Assembly (NCBI RefSeq): GCF_010672455.1
Contig: NZ_JAAHGO010000022.1
Span: 1-64,000 of the forward strand
Length of the DNA: 64,000 nt
Origin: Okeania sp. SIO2C9
Lineage (GTDB): Bacteria > Cyanobacteriota > Cyanobacteriia > Cyanobacteriales > Microcoleaceae
Reading direction: 5' to 3'
The notes under the pieces are model-generated. The model was not told where the DNA came from. It did no database searches and saw only the letters and a list, made by a program, of their open reading frames with translations. Both the position numbers and the translations under genes were made by a program. Below are positions 28,647 to 39,506 of the stretch, in pieces; position 1 is the stretch's first letter, and each line of letters starts with the position of its first letter.

Positions 28647-29984
28647 TTATGCAAGGTATGCTGCTAGCTTGCTTACCCATTTCACTATAGATTTTATAGC
28701 TTCTTTATTTTCTGACAAATACTTAATTACATTTGTTACTTTTTTTGCTTGTTGATGACTCATAAAATTGAGAAATACTTTCTCTCTCTGTTTAAGTGTT
28801 TTTGCATTAGTCTTTTCTATTTCTTTAATTACCCACCACTCCATAATTGTTGAAGAAAATGAATAAACTGTTTTTTCTTGTTCTGTAGTTCGTTTAATCA
28901 CTCCCCTTTGTTCTAAATCAATTAACTCTCGTTCTTTTTGACTAAAAATGATATTAACATCACCTAAATTATAGCGTTTTTTTTGCACGCGACCTTCTAA
29001 ATTAGACAATGCAATTAGCATTAATAAAGTCTGTTCTAATTCATTAGCAAGCTGCCATGTATCTTGAAAAAAATGCTCTGTTGCTGCTATCAACTCTCTA
29101 GCAAATATCTCAGTACTAGGTATTTCTCCAGAGCGCATTTTATGATAATAAAGAAATCCGGCATTTTGTAGTAATAGTGGATTTCCATCAGCAATTTCTT
29201 GAATTCCATCCCATAGTCCAGGTGGCATTTTCATTTTATTAAGCAACAATTCTACTTCCTTCTGATTAAGTGGTTTTAATTGTTGAAATGCGTAATGATT
29301 ATACCAAGGAGATTTTTCTGGTGTCAGACTAGGACCAGTTTCATTCAGGCGTCGGATTGAAGTTACAATCATTGATAAATATTTTCTTTCCGAGGAGTGA
29401 TAGGCTAAATTTCTACACTCACTTAAAAATACTTCTACGTCAGTTTCGGTATATTGAGAATGGGAACGAAAAGTCGCATCATAATCATCTAAAAGTAGAA
29501 CTAAAAATTTATTTTGCTGACCTAATTTTTTCAACACATGGCGCAGGTAATCTTTAGTTATTTTTTGCTTTTTTAGTAAATCTCAAACTATAGGCTGTAG
29601 AATAGTATCATCTTTAGTTTTTTCTCTAATTAAACTAATAATTTTTCGCCAGAAAATAGCAGGCATGAAAGGCTTAATTTCTAGACAATTTAGATAAACA
29701 ATTACTGCCGTAGATGGATCTATATCTTCTGACTGCCAGACTTGCTCAGATGTCAGCAGATTTAGGAAAGAAGTTTTTCCCATTCCAGGGCCACCCCAAA
29801 TCGCTAAATTACTGCGGTTGTATATTTGGTCAAATGCTATTGCTATTAAATTTTTCCGCCCCACAAAAGCTTCTGGAGCAACTGGCTGGCCTACAGTGAA
29901 AGGATTTCTTGGATTTACCATTACATCTTGACTTGAAAATTTGAAGAAGGAAGGACTTACAGACAATATTTTTGGTATTTTCAT
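28647..29984 (-). pseudogene. STAND-like ATPase with an in-frame TGA
   Basis: One frame from the ATG at 29984 (GGAG nine bases upstream): NPFTVGQPVAPEAFVGRK, Walker A GGPGMGKT at about 64-71, then an in-frame TGA at 29583-29585 between LQPIV and DLLKKQK. The frame continues with Walker B FLVLLLDDYDA, the IADGNPLLLQNAGF sensor region and a winged-helix domain (RGVIKRTTEQEK). It is closely related in design to the ATPase fragment at 27454. Restart from a GTG/TTG near 29537 would lack the P-loop. Signalling or conflict functions are usual for such ATPases, but none can be assigned here. Confidence 0.78.
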
Positions 29985-30163
29985 TATTATAACTCCGCTG
30001 CTAGCTGATAAGTCCAAAGTTTTTTACTAAATAAAAAGTAAAAATATGTCAGAAATAAAGACAATTTAATCAGAGCTTTAATTTTGAAAATCACTTCTTA
30101 ATTGACTCAGGCTCAATAAACTTGCTAAAATATAATTAAAATTCTTAACTCATATACATAAAA

Positions 30164-31117
30164 ATGACTCAGCCAATATTATCAATTGTAGTACCCACAA
30201 GAGAAGGTCTTCCTGAATATTGGATCGAAACCCTTTTAAAAATAAATGGAGATGTGGAATTAATTTTATCCCACCCCCCAGGAATGAAAAAACTGCCAAT
30301 TAATGACCCCCGAATGCAACAAATAAATAGTTCATTTCGCGGAGAAATAATTCAAAGAATGACTGGGTTAGTAAATGCTTCGGGAAAATATATTTTAACA
30401 GTAAATTGTGATGAACTTTTGCATCCAGATATTGCAGAAATAACCAGACAATATTTTACTAAATATCCTGATAGTTGGGTTTTAAGGCTTAATAGAAAAG
30501 ATGTAAAATACGGTGATGAGGCTAGTTTAAAATCTCCATGGGAATCAATATTTAATATTGATGAAATGAATACTTGTGGTGTAAGAACGGGAGACCAAAA
30601 CTTACAGAATCAACCAAATTATATGGTAGAAATACCCATAGCTCCTTTGCAGAATAAATTCAACCCCTTGTGTCTGTTAGGGAAAAGAAAAGATCATAAA
30701 GGATGGCATACAGAAAACTTTGATAAAAAGGTATGGAAAAATGAAATAGTACAAGCAACTTTGGCAGATATTAGAGATGCGATGATTTTGTCAGGACCTT
30801 TTAAATATTTTCCTTTTTGGTGTTTGGATAGATTATTAGGGCTATCTATTCAAGCAAAGTATTATGAGCAAGGAAAAATTATCGGTCATAAATTGCCTAA
30901 ACCAGAACAAATTAGAATTGAAGATAATCCTCCTGAATATAAAAGAAGTAAAAGATTTTATGTATTTGCCGAACTTTTATTACTGAAAAATAATCCTCAA
31001 TATGGCTACCTCTGGAATCTAATTTTAGCTCAATTAACAGAGATTCCTGTGAGGGCAGTTTCTTCTGTTAGTCGCCAGTTATCTAAGAATAAAATGCAGA
31101 AAATTACTGATGGATAA
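30164..31117 (+). CDS. Family 2-like glycosyltransferase
   Basis: A 317-residue protein with a GT-A start: ILSIVVPTREGLPEYWIETLLKI. The nucleotide-sugar-binding region around ASGKYILTVNCDELLHP carries the acidic motif CDE where GT2 enzymes have DxD. The C-terminal half (KDHKGWHTENF, WCLDRLLGLSIQAKYYEQGK) is not specific. It probably transfers a sugar in envelope or exopolysaccharide synthesis; donor and acceptor are unknown. A TTTTTCGGTAA repeat starts two bases after the stop. Confidence 0.72.
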   Translation: MTQPILSIVVPTREGLPEYWIETLLKINGDVELILSHPPGMKKLPINDPRMQQINSSFRGEIIQRMTGLVNASGKYILTVNCDELLHPDIAEITRQYFTKYPDSWVLRLNRKDVKYGDEASLKSPWESIFNIDEMNTCGVRTGDQNLQNQPNYMVEIPIAPLQNKFNPLCLLGKRKDHKGWHTENFDKKVWKNEIVQATLADIRDAMILSGPFKYFPFWCLDRLLGLSIQAKYYEQGKIIGHKLPKPEQIRIEDNPPEYKRSKRFYVFAELLLLKNNPQYGYLWNLILAQLTEIPVRAVSSVSRQLSKNKMQKITDG

Positions 31118-31482
31118 TGTTCAACAATTAATAATTAATAATTAATAATTAATAATTATTAATTATTTTCAAGGATAGGATTGACTAATCATGAAATTTT
31201 TTCTTCTCTTGGTCGATTGGATATGACGAGGAGACCCGCTCTTGACAGAGCCGCTCCGAATGGCGCCATCCCTCGACCGCTTATTATCCCCTTAAAAGGG
31301 GAGGCTTTAAACCACAATTTTTCGGTAATTAGTAAATTGAGCTATGAATGATCGGGAACTGGAACATCTTTTACTAATTAAAGATAATGAATCAGTAAAC
31401 AAACAGAATACTTCAATCAAACTACCGACGTGTGAATAACACAAAGTTTTTCGGTTTAGTCTGGCTAAAAGGAAACTTGCAA
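31118..31482. other. Intergenic region mostly occupied by a repeat
   Basis: Holds the repeat at 31119-31328, then about 150 bases with the ribosome-binding region of the FAD monooxygenase (AGGAAA, about nine bases before 31483). Confidence 0.6.
31119..31328 (+). repeat. TTTTTCGGTAA-family repeat with nested GC-rich module
   Basis: GTTCAACAATTAATAATTA heptamers, AGGATTGACTAATCATG, then a module TCGATTGGATATGACGAGG..GACCGCTTATTATC not present in short copies, then CCCCTTAAAAGGGG and CAATTTTTCGGTAA. The same module is in the 39027 and 52490 copies. Confidence 0.8.
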
Positions 31483-32763
31483 ATGCAAAAGATTATAATT
31501 ATTGGAGCTGGCCCAGTAGGATTATTGCTAGCCCACTATCTACTCAGTCGAAGAGATTACCAGGTTGAGATTTATGAGCGTCGGCTCGATCCTCGATTGG
31601 CAGAACAATCAAATCAGCGTACCTTCCCAATTGCTCTACAGTCACGGGGCTTAAATGCTATCGATCAGATTCTTGGGTTGAAAGTAGCTTTAGCAAAAAA
31701 AGGAGTTTGGTCTCAAGGAGTTTTAATTTATAGCAAGCAGGGCCAACCTCGTCGGATTAACCGGAAGATGCCTTCACTACTTATTGACCGCAATCAACTT
31801 AATTTGGTGCTATTGGAACATTTGCTAGAGAAGCATAGTAGGGATTTGGTGAAGGTCAAATTTGATTGTTCCTGCGTTGACATTAATCTAGAAAGTCAGG
31901 AGGCGATCCTCCAGTCCAACAATGGAGAAAGGTTTACTACTAAATATGACCGTCTGGTGGGAGCAGATGGAGTGGGTTCCCAGGTACGGGAGGTATTGAG
32001 TGCTAGATCGGATATCCAATGTCAATATGATTTTATCCCAGATGTATACAAATCATTGCACGTTCCTAGAATTGCGCCTGATCAAACAGTAGAGCTGGCA
32101 GGAAACTGCCTTCACACCTCAACTTTGGGCAAAGGAATTCGATTAGTTATGGCTCCTCAACCTGACGACTGGCTTCATGGAACGCTGATCTTTTCCCCAG
32201 ATAATAATCCCCTGGAAAATTGCACTACTGATGAAGCAGTTCTAGCCTATTTTCAAGAGAATATCCCATTTATCAAACCTATGATGCGGTTAGAAGATGC
32301 TGCTGTCCTCCGGCAACGGCCTGTATCAAAAATTATGACGGTGAAGTGTGACCGGATGCACGTTTGCGATCGCATTTTGCTTGTTGGTGATGCTGTCCAT
32401 GCAGTTTCTCCATCCATTGGACAGGGATGTAATGCTTCACTACAAGACGTGCAGGTATTTGCTCAATGTTTAGATCGGTACGAGGATAAATGGGAAGAAG
32501 CGCTTCCAGCTTTTACAGCCAAGCGACTATCAGATGTTCATGCCTTGCGAGAGCTTTCAGATTATACCTTTCCGCGCTCAAAACCTATGATGTTAGAATT
32601 CATTTTCCGCCTGACCGTTGGTAAGAAGCTAAGACCTTGGTTTCCATTGCTGACAAATCCTCTGCCAATGGAGTTAATAATGGAGAGTGAACTTCCCTAT
32701 TCTGAAGTGCTGAAACAAAGTCAAGGCTGGATTAATCGAGTTAAAGAATCAATGCAGAATTAA
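31483..32763 (+). CDS. FAD-dependent monooxygenase (PHBH/KMO-like)
   Basis: A 426-residue flavoprotein from the ATG at 31483, which has AGGAAA at proper spacing; a GTG at 31432 is a weaker alternative. The FAD-binding Rossmann motif IIIIGAGPVGLLLAHYLL is at the N-terminus. DRLVGADGVGSQVRE is the second motif, and LLVGDAVHAVSPSIGQGCNASLQD is the third (GD motif). The overall layout resembles kynurenine 3-monooxygenase and related aromatic hydroxylases. A P450 gene follows 92 bases downstream in the same direction, suggesting a joint oxidative pathway. The substrate is unknown. Confidence 0.85.
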   Translation: MQKIIIIGAGPVGLLLAHYLLSRRDYQVEIYERRLDPRLAEQSNQRTFPIALQSRGLNAIDQILGLKVALAKKGVWSQGVLIYSKQGQPRRINRKMPSLLIDRNQLNLVLLEHLLEKHSRDLVKVKFDCSCVDINLESQEAILQSNNGERFTTKYDRLVGADGVGSQVREVLSARSDIQCQYDFIPDVYKSLHVPRIAPDQTVELAGNCLHTSTLGKGIRLVMAPQPDDWLHGTLIFSPDNNPLENCTTDEAVLAYFQENIPFIKPMMRLEDAAVLRQRPVSKIMTVKCDRMHVCDRILLVGDAVHAVSPSIGQGCNASLQDVQVFAQCLDRYEDKWEEALPAFTAKRLSDVHALRELSDYTFPRSKPMMLEFIFRLTVGKKLRPWFPLLTNPLPMELIMESELPYSEVLKQSQGWINRVKESMQN

Positions 32764-32855
32764 ATCGTAGGTTATTGTGCAAATGCTCCATCTCGTCCAC
32801 GTTATTTTTCTGACAATGGTACACTACCAATAAAATCACACACGAAAGTATAAAA

Positions 32856-34196
32856 ATGCAAACTCTTAAAAAGACAGAAGAAAATACTCATCCTTTACCC
32901 CCTGGTAGTTTTGGGCTGCCATTAATTGGTGAAACTCTTGATTTTCTAAGAGATCGTAATTTCGCCGATCGACGAGAACAAAAATACGGTACTATCTTCA
33001 AAACTCATATATTAGGTCGTCCTACAATTGTAATGATCGGCCCTGAAGCAAACCGTTTTATTCTCCACACTCATTTTGACCATTTTTCTTGGCGTGACGG
33101 TTGGCCGAAAAATTTTCACGAACTTTTAGGCAGATCTCTTTTCTTGCAAGAAGGAGAAGAACATCAAAGAAACCGTCGATTATTAATGCCTGCTTTTCAT
33201 GGACAAGCTTTAAGGAATTATTTTGCCACTATGGTTGATATTATCAATCGTTATTTAGTGAAATGGTCTGAGATGAAACATCTGACTTTACTACCAGAAA
33301 TGAAACAGATGACCTTTGAAGTTGCGAGTATATTGCTTTTAGGTAGTAAACCAGGAACAAAAACTGCACTTTTGTCTCAAAAATTTAGCGAACTAAGTGC
33401 AGGTTTCTTTGCTTTACCCATTAGGCTACCTTTTACTACTTATACCTCAGCGTTAAAGGCGAGAGATTTTTTACTGAATCATATAGAAGCAGAAATCAGA
33501 GAAAGAGAAAAAAATCCAACTCAAGATGCACTAAGTTTATTAATTCAAACTAGAGATGAAGAAGGGAACAGTCTCAGTCTGGAAGAAATTAAAGTACAAG
33601 CATTACTAATGCTATTTGCCGGACATGAAACCACAACATCAATGTTTACCTCACTATGTATGGCATTGGCGCAACATCCTGATATTTTAGCACAAGCAAA
33701 AGCGGAGCAAGAAAAATTAAAGCAGCAGGGAGAGTTGAGTAATGAGCAACTCAAACAAATGCCTTATTTAGAGCAAGTCCTCAAAGAAGTAGAAAGACTA
33801 TATCCTCCTGTTGGTGGAGGTTTTCGAGGTGTGGTTAAACCTTTTACTTACAACGGTTACTATGTGCCCCAAGGTTGGCAAGTATTATATCGCATCGAAA
33901 GAACTCACCAAGATCAAAGAGTTTATACTAATCCTTCAGAATTCGATCCAGAGCGTTTTCATCCAGAAAGAGCTGAAGATAAGAAGATGGATTATAGTTT
34001 AGTTGGTTTTGGTGGAGGTTCCAGATTTTGTTTGGGTTATGCTTTTGCTCAAATGGAAATCAAGATTTTTGCTTCTCTACTATTGCGTAATTATCAGTGG
34101 AAATTGGAGCCAAATCAAGATTTATCACTTACAGCGATTCCCAGTTTACACCCTCGCTCTGGTTTAAAAATACTGATGATGAAAAATTCAGGCTAG
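32856..34196 (+). CDS. Cytochrome P450, CYP120-like
   Basis: A 446-residue soluble P450. LPPGSFGLPLIGETLDFL is the proline-rich start. The I-helix oxygen motif is FAGHETTTS, the K-helix ExxR is EVERLYP, followed by PPVGGGFRG, and the heme loop is FGGGSRFCLGYAFA with ligand C392. The pattern (PPVGGGFR, FGGG heme loop) resembles cyanobacterial CYP120, whose Synechocystis member oxidises retinoids. There is no membrane anchor. It probably works with the flavin monooxygenase upstream. Electron donors are not in the window. Confidence 0.92.
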   Translation: MQTLKKTEENTHPLPPGSFGLPLIGETLDFLRDRNFADRREQKYGTIFKTHILGRPTIVMIGPEANRFILHTHFDHFSWRDGWPKNFHELLGRSLFLQEGEEHQRNRRLLMPAFHGQALRNYFATMVDIINRYLVKWSEMKHLTLLPEMKQMTFEVASILLLGSKPGTKTALLSQKFSELSAGFFALPIRLPFTTYTSALKARDFLLNHIEAEIREREKNPTQDALSLLIQTRDEEGNSLSLEEIKVQALLMLFAGHETTTSMFTSLCMALAQHPDILAQAKAEQEKLKQQGELSNEQLKQMPYLEQVLKEVERLYPPVGGGFRGVVKPFTYNGYYVPQGWQVLYRIERTHQDQRVYTNPSEFDPERFHPERAEDKKMDYSLVGFGGGSRFCLGYAFAQMEIKIFASLLLRNYQWKLEPNQDLSLTAIPSLHPRSGLKILMMKNSG

Positions 34197-34265
34197 TGCC
34201 ACTACGCGGAAGTCAAAAGTCAAAAGTATTGATTGGTAAGGCTTTTAGGATTTTGTAACTGGTTA

Positions 34266-34414
34266 TATCATGTCCGGTAGCATCGGTATTGTATAGCGAA
34301 AGTAAGGAAGAAGGAAGAAGGAGGAGGGAAGAAGGCTTAAAAGCTTGAAAAAACTTAAATTTTCTTTAGATATTCACCCTTGGTTTTACACAAACAATAC
34401 TAGCGGACATTATA
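34266..34414. mobile_element. Miniature element, TATCATGTCCGG family (149 bp)
   Basis: Ends TATCATGTCCGG and CGGACATTATA, flanked by TTA at 34263-34265 and 34415-34417. The interior (GGTAGCATCGGTATTGTATAG, and the half containing TTTTACACAAACAATAC) is clearly homologous to the element at 46564. The two differ in a central heptamer stretch. Confidence 0.85.
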
Positions 34415-34621
34415 TTAGTTATTTCTGCCATCCTGCACTAGAACTTTACCAAAAAATTGGGTCTCTTCCCCTAACCCATAAGCAGGCGACTTTTTGATCG
34501 ATCAAGTAGAAAAAAATATTCTATGGTGTTATTGTCGCAGGTGGGCTAAAACTAGAGATATTAACGATAAATCCTGTCGGTCGCAATGAAGGAAATGCGT
34601 TGCAGGTGCGTAATTCCTATA

Positions 34622-34820
<199 letters not shown>

Positions 34821-34984
34821 TATCACAATTAACTACCATTTCCAAACTGCTAATTCCCAATTACTAATTACTAAAATTTAACCGGAAGCGAGGGGGGAGA
34901 ATTTGTAGCTAAATTCAGAGAGAAGGATATTGGAAGTCTCCAAATTACCATCCTCTAATTCTGCTGAAATATTCATAGAGGAAT

Positions 34985-37183
34985 TTGGCTATGCGAAATA
35001 GAAGTGAAACTATTAGCGATATTATCGATAAACGTCGTCCCCTTGCTCAGAAAATTGAACGCACAGAGGAAAATTTGAGGGAACTTACCTCAGCGCTACA
35101 CGCTCTCGAATCTCAACGCAATAAATTAATTACCCAAATAGAAGACCGGAAAATTCAAGGTAGACTGGCAGAAATAGATTTTCTGGCGCTACAACTAAAA
35201 ATTGCTACAGAGTTAGAAGCGTTAGCAAAACTGAAGGTACGTTTTTCCCGCGACACTTTGAATATTGGGGTGGTGGGTCGTGCTAGACAAGGAAAAAGTC
35301 GCCTTTTGCAAAGTTTAACGGGGTTGACTGCCACAGAAATTCCCGATGGCGATCGCCAACATTGTACGGGCGTTCGTAGTACTATTCATCACAACCCTAA
35401 TGTTACGACTTTCGGTGAGGTTTATTTTCATTCGGAGCGGTCGTTTATTGACGATGTTATTGCTCCCTATTATGAAAAGCTACATCTAGGTGTTAAACCT
35501 AATAGTTTAGTTGAGTTTGCTTCTAAACCTTTGCCACCATTACCAGAAAATTTGCCTGGATATGCGGAACCGGGTGCGATGTACGAACATTTGACTCGAT
35601 ATCATACTAATATTGATAAATATGTGGGGTTATTAAATTCTCCACCCAGGCGTATTTCTAGTAATGAAATTCGGGAATATGTGGCTCAAGATACTGCCGA
35701 CGGCCAGCGCATATTTTTCAATTATTTAGCAGTAAAAGAAGTGAAAATAACTTGCCCCTTTCCTAATAATGAAGTTGGGCAAATTGCTTTAGTTGATATG
35801 CCGGGATTAGGGGATACTGGAGTAGGAGATGAAGAACGATTAATTAAGACATTAAGTCAGGATATTGATGCTGTTTTATTTGTGAGAATGCCTAGTGCTA
35901 AAGGTGACTATTGGGCAGATGTTGATGTACGACTTTATGACACAGCTAGTGCAGCAATTATAGACTTGCCTTTGGATTTGTGGTCGTTTATGATTCTCAA
36001 TCAAACTAATGCTAATTCGGCTAATGGTGATAATTTGAATAATTGTCAAGATTTGGCTGGCGACCTGAGCAAAAAACATCTGAATTTAGTGGATTGTATT
36101 ATTGCTAATTGTGCGGATGTAGAAGCAGCTAATATGAAAATATTAGATACTGTTTTAAATTATTTAGCTACTAAAATTCAGAGTTTAGATAGACAATATG
36201 CCTCCTCTTGTCAGGAGCGGATGGTGGAGTTACAAAAAATTTTAGAGGTAGAAATAGAAAAGGCGCGTCAGGCTTTAGCAAGTCCGACTGCAAATCAAAA
36301 TGAAATGGGAGTTTTTCTACCTTTATATAATCAGTTGATGAGTAATTTATCGGTAGGGTTAATGGAATTACTGGATAATTTTAAGCAGCAACGTTATTTA
36401 GTAGATGAAGACTTTTTTAAGCCACAAGTAGAGGTAGCAATTCAAGGTTGTAAAGAAGATCCGGGAATTCCTAGTTTACAAGAGATTAAGGTTAGACATC
36501 GGGAAAAGGGTTCCTGGGAAATTGTTTATGCCGAATATTTACATAAAATTAGGACTCATTTAACTCGACATTTTAATTCTCTAGATAATGGGTTAAAACA
36601 ATTAATTGATGATGCCAAGTCTCAAATAACTAAAATATTAACCAAACAAGGAAAAATGGGAGGTTTAACTACTGCTAGAGAAGCAGATTTTTTGCAAGTT
36701 ATTGCTCAGAATAAAGTGTCTGAATTACAACCTAATTTACGCAGAGCTTTCCAGAATTTATGGAATTTTGAAATGTCTTATGAAGTAAATTTTCATTACC
36801 GAATTAGACAACACTTAGATGACTTAACTCCTGACGATACTTCCCTCCGATTATCTGCTAAACCCACCGCTGAAGAAGTGCTAGAAAATTTAGAACAATT
36901 GCACCAAGAAACAGTATATAAATGTCAAGAAGCCTTAGCAGATTTATCATCAGAACCAAAATTAGCCGTATTTGCTGCAGTAGAAGAATTTGTCGATCAA
37001 GTATTGCGTGGAGAAGAAATAAAAAATGAATGGCCTGTGTTTTTATATGAAGTGCGATCGCAAGTTTGGCCTACTTATTTTAAACCTATGGGAGAAGGTT
37101 CAAATTCACTCAAAGAATGGCAAAAATTAGTAGAGAGAGTTGCTGATGCTAATCAATTAGAGTTACTACAATTTATTAATTAA
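34985..37183 (+). CDS. Large dynamin-like/TRAFAC GTPase, unknown role
   Basis: A 732-residue P-loop GTPase. The N-terminal coiled coil (residues about 5-90) comes first. P-loop GRARQGKS is at 98-105, a candidate switch Thr lies in HCTGVRST near 125, G3 is LVDMPGLGDTG near 265, and MILNQTNAN near 335 is a possible degenerate G4. A long helical C-terminal half follows from about 420. A coiled coil-GTPase-helical layout suggests a dynamin-like or conflict-system GTPase. There is no membrane segment. The role is unknown, and repeats isolate it on both sides. Confidence 0.72.
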   Translation: MAMRNRSETISDIIDKRRPLAQKIERTEENLRELTSALHALESQRNKLITQIEDRKIQGRLAEIDFLALQLKIATELEALAKLKVRFSRDTLNIGVVGRARQGKSRLLQSLTGLTATEIPDGDRQHCTGVRSTIHHNPNVTTFGEVYFHSERSFIDDVIAPYYEKLHLGVKPNSLVEFASKPLPPLPENLPGYAEPGAMYEHLTRYHTNIDKYVGLLNSPPRRISSNEIREYVAQDTADGQRIFFNYLAVKEVKITCPFPNNEVGQIALVDMPGLGDTGVGDEERLIKTLSQDIDAVLFVRMPSAKGDYWADVDVRLYDTASAAIIDLPLDLWSFMILNQTNANSANGDNLNNCQDLAGDLSKKHLNLVDCIIANCADVEAANMKILDTVLNYLATKIQSLDRQYASSCQERMVELQKILEVEIEKARQALASPTANQNEMGVFLPLYNQLMSNLSVGLMELLDNFKQQRYLVDEDFFKPQVEVAIQGCKEDPGIPSLQEIKVRHREKGSWEIVYAEYLHKIRTHLTRHFNSLDNGLKQLIDDAKSQITKILTKQGKMGGLTTAREADFLQVIAQNKVSELQPNLRRAFQNLWNFEMSYEVNFHYRIRQHLDDLTPDDTSLRLSAKPTAEEVLENLEQLHQETVYKCQEALADLSSEPKLAVFAAVEEFVDQVLRGEEIKNEWPVFLYEVRSQVWPTYFKPMGEGSNSLKEWQKLVERVADANQLELLQFIN

Positions 37184-37214
37184 TAGGTAAGCATTTCCTG
37201 CGGAATGCTTAGAT

Positions 37215-37332
37215 TACAGTGGTTTTCATTTCAGTAGACCACAGTAGGGGCGTTAACGATAGTTATGCGAAGCAAATGGCATTCGCCCTTTTGGTTATGA
37301 CGATGTGGTTCATCAATCTGAAAAGCGCTGTA
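37215..37332. repeat. Miniature element with TACAGYGGTTTTCA ends, copy 1 (118 bp)
   Basis: Left TACAGTGGTTTTCATTTCAG and right CTGAAAAGCGCTGTA are near-inverted. Internal GGCATTCGCCC and ATGACGATGTGGTT are shared with the second copy at 54600. Confidence 0.65.
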
Positions 37333-37539
37333 ATAGAACTCTCCAGAAAAGAGGTAGTATGTAGTAGGCAATAGGGAGAAATAAATGATAATTTCTGTGT
37401 GATAATTGATTTGATTTTTTATTATCAAAATAACTTGACTTTTGGAAAAAAGTAAAAAATAATAGCCTCTATTCTAGATATAAAATGGATTATACCTGGG
37501 TTTACCCCCAGATCAATCCTATTCCTTTTAGGGAGAGGT

Positions 37540-37690
37540 CATTTCAGTTATCAGTTATCAGTTATCAGTGAACCTCCGACTGAAGTCGGAGGCTTGAAAT
37601 ACTGAACTAAATATTTTTTTCATCCCCTTAAAAGGGGAGGCACATACCCTCATTTTTTGGTAATTATCAATTATCAATTATTGAACACCT
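37540..37690 (+). repeat. TTTTTCGGTAA-family repeat, divergent copy
   Basis: TTATCAG heptamers, CCTCCGACTGAAGTCGGAGG hairpin, CCCCTTAAAAGGGGAGG, then CATTTTTTGGTAATTATC. It ends in a stretch (AATTATTGAACACC) like the outer end of other copies. Confidence 0.6.
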
Positions 37691-37860
37691 TTGACATCCT
37701 CCCCGGCCTAAAGGCACGGAGATTCCTACTGAGCCGTAGCTCCTCGGCGGGTTGACGCTTTGCTTCGCATAGCTGCCGCTAACACAGGGTGCTGCTTCCT
37801 TGGCGGTAGTCTAACGCTTCCCTCCACGTCCGCGCACGAGTTTCCGAGTGCCCCCCGGCA
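37688..37860 (-). mobile_element. IS200/IS605-type right-end (omega RNA) remnant
   Basis: On the minus strand it ends TAGGAATCTCCGTGCCTT, TAGGCCGGGGAGGATGTCAA, the characteristic right end of tnpB elements where the guide-RNA scaffold is encoded. No tnpB is attached. The adjacent GC-rich sequence up to about 37860 is probably more of the same element. Confidence 0.55.
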
Positions 37861-38321
37861 ACTAATAACACTGTACCACATATTCAATTCACTTGCACAT
37901 AAAATAAAAAGTCGCCCTACAAGGGCGAGGCTTTAAACCCAATTTTTCGGTAAGAAATGCTTCTAAGATTTCTGTGAAATTTGTCAAAGGTTTATGAGAA
38001 TAACGTTTTCTCAGCTCTCCCATTAATTGTTGGTATACAATGAAAGTATAGGCTGTAAAAACTAAAATAAAGTGACGCATTAAACTGGTTTTATCTCTGA
38101 CTTGATACTCTTTTAAACCCAAGCATCCTTTAGATTCTCTATAAAACTTTTCAATGTAGTTTCTCTAAGAAAAGGTCTTAACTATCCATTCTACTGTCAC
38201 ACTTTTATCTTGTTTATTTGTAATTAAATAATCAATTTCAGTTGCATCTTTTACAGAATTATTATTCATGACGATAGCAATAGTTATTTGACCAGTTAGA
38301 CCTTTGATTTCTGCTTCTATA

Positions 38322-38548
<227 letters not shown>

Positions 38549-39026
38549 TATAGTAGCTACCCAAACTGTTTTTGGGATATCTTGTTCTAAAGTTACTGCT
38601 TGAAAATTTTTTTAAGGTAAAGATAATGCTATTTCATCTAACCTTTTTTGTCCGTTTTTTTTACTGATTTTTTGAGCGATAACACTGACTAAGCGATTCT
38701 TGGCAAAACCACCTATATAGTTAAGGTTTAGCCTTTCTAGTACCTCTAAAAATGAAGAATTATTACCATAACCTCCATCCATTAAAACTACACCAGGACG
38801 ATATTTTCTGGACAACGTTTGATGAATTAATTTGAGTGCCAAGTCCGGTTTTTTTACAAATTATTTATCTTCTTTTCCCTCTGGAAAAGAAGATGAAGAT
38901 TGATATAATTCCACATCCAAAGGTAGACTTCGTACTCCATCATATAAGTGAGTTGTCACTATGACTACTCCATTGTCTATTTTACCAATTTCTCCAAGAT
39001 ATTGTCTACTTACCCCCGAAGTAAAA

Positions 39027-39229
39027 TTACCGAATAATTAAGCTTTAAAGCCTCTCCTTTAAAGGAGAAACAAGCGGTCGGGGGATGGCGCAATTCGGAG
39101 CGGCTCTGATAAGAGCGGGTCTCCTCGCCATATCCAATCGACCAAGAGAGAAAAAATTTTCCTTTTATTCAATCCTCTTCCTTTTAGGGAGAGGTAATTA
39201 TCAATTATCCATTATCAATTATTGAACAC
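39027..39229 (-). repeat. TTTTTCGGTAA-family repeat inside the transposase remnant
   Basis: Reads TTACCGAATAATTAAGC, a CTCCTTTAAAGGAG palindrome, the GC-rich module (CAAGCGGTCGGGGGATGG to CCATATCCAATCGACC), and TTATCAA heptamers ending ATTGAACACT. Confidence 0.8.
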
Positions 39230-39506
39230 TTTTCCTATGTTCGCATGGCATCAATAATCAGAGCAAATCCATGCCTAATTTTTGTTTGATTACCTTTGTT
39301 CATTATTTGTAAACGACGTTCATTTATTACGCTTTCATTCCCCAATCGCAAAACTTATAAAATGATATATATTATTGTACGAAGCACCAATAAAATTGTT
39401 GGTCATTTGAGCAATATTTTTCCTTTTGCTTTCTCCAAGTAATCCCGCTAAATAATAACAAAATCCCTTTGTTTGAGCTTTGGTTTTAAATAAATTATCA
39501 AATTTT

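Larger units (their letters stand above)
37184..37953. other. Repeat-rich gap between GTPase and transposase remnant
   Basis: Holds a TTACAG-ended element (37215-37332), a TTTTTCGGTAA repeat (about 37540-37690), an IS605-type right-end remnant (37688-37860) and part of another repeat (37907-37953). No gene supported. Confidence 0.65.
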
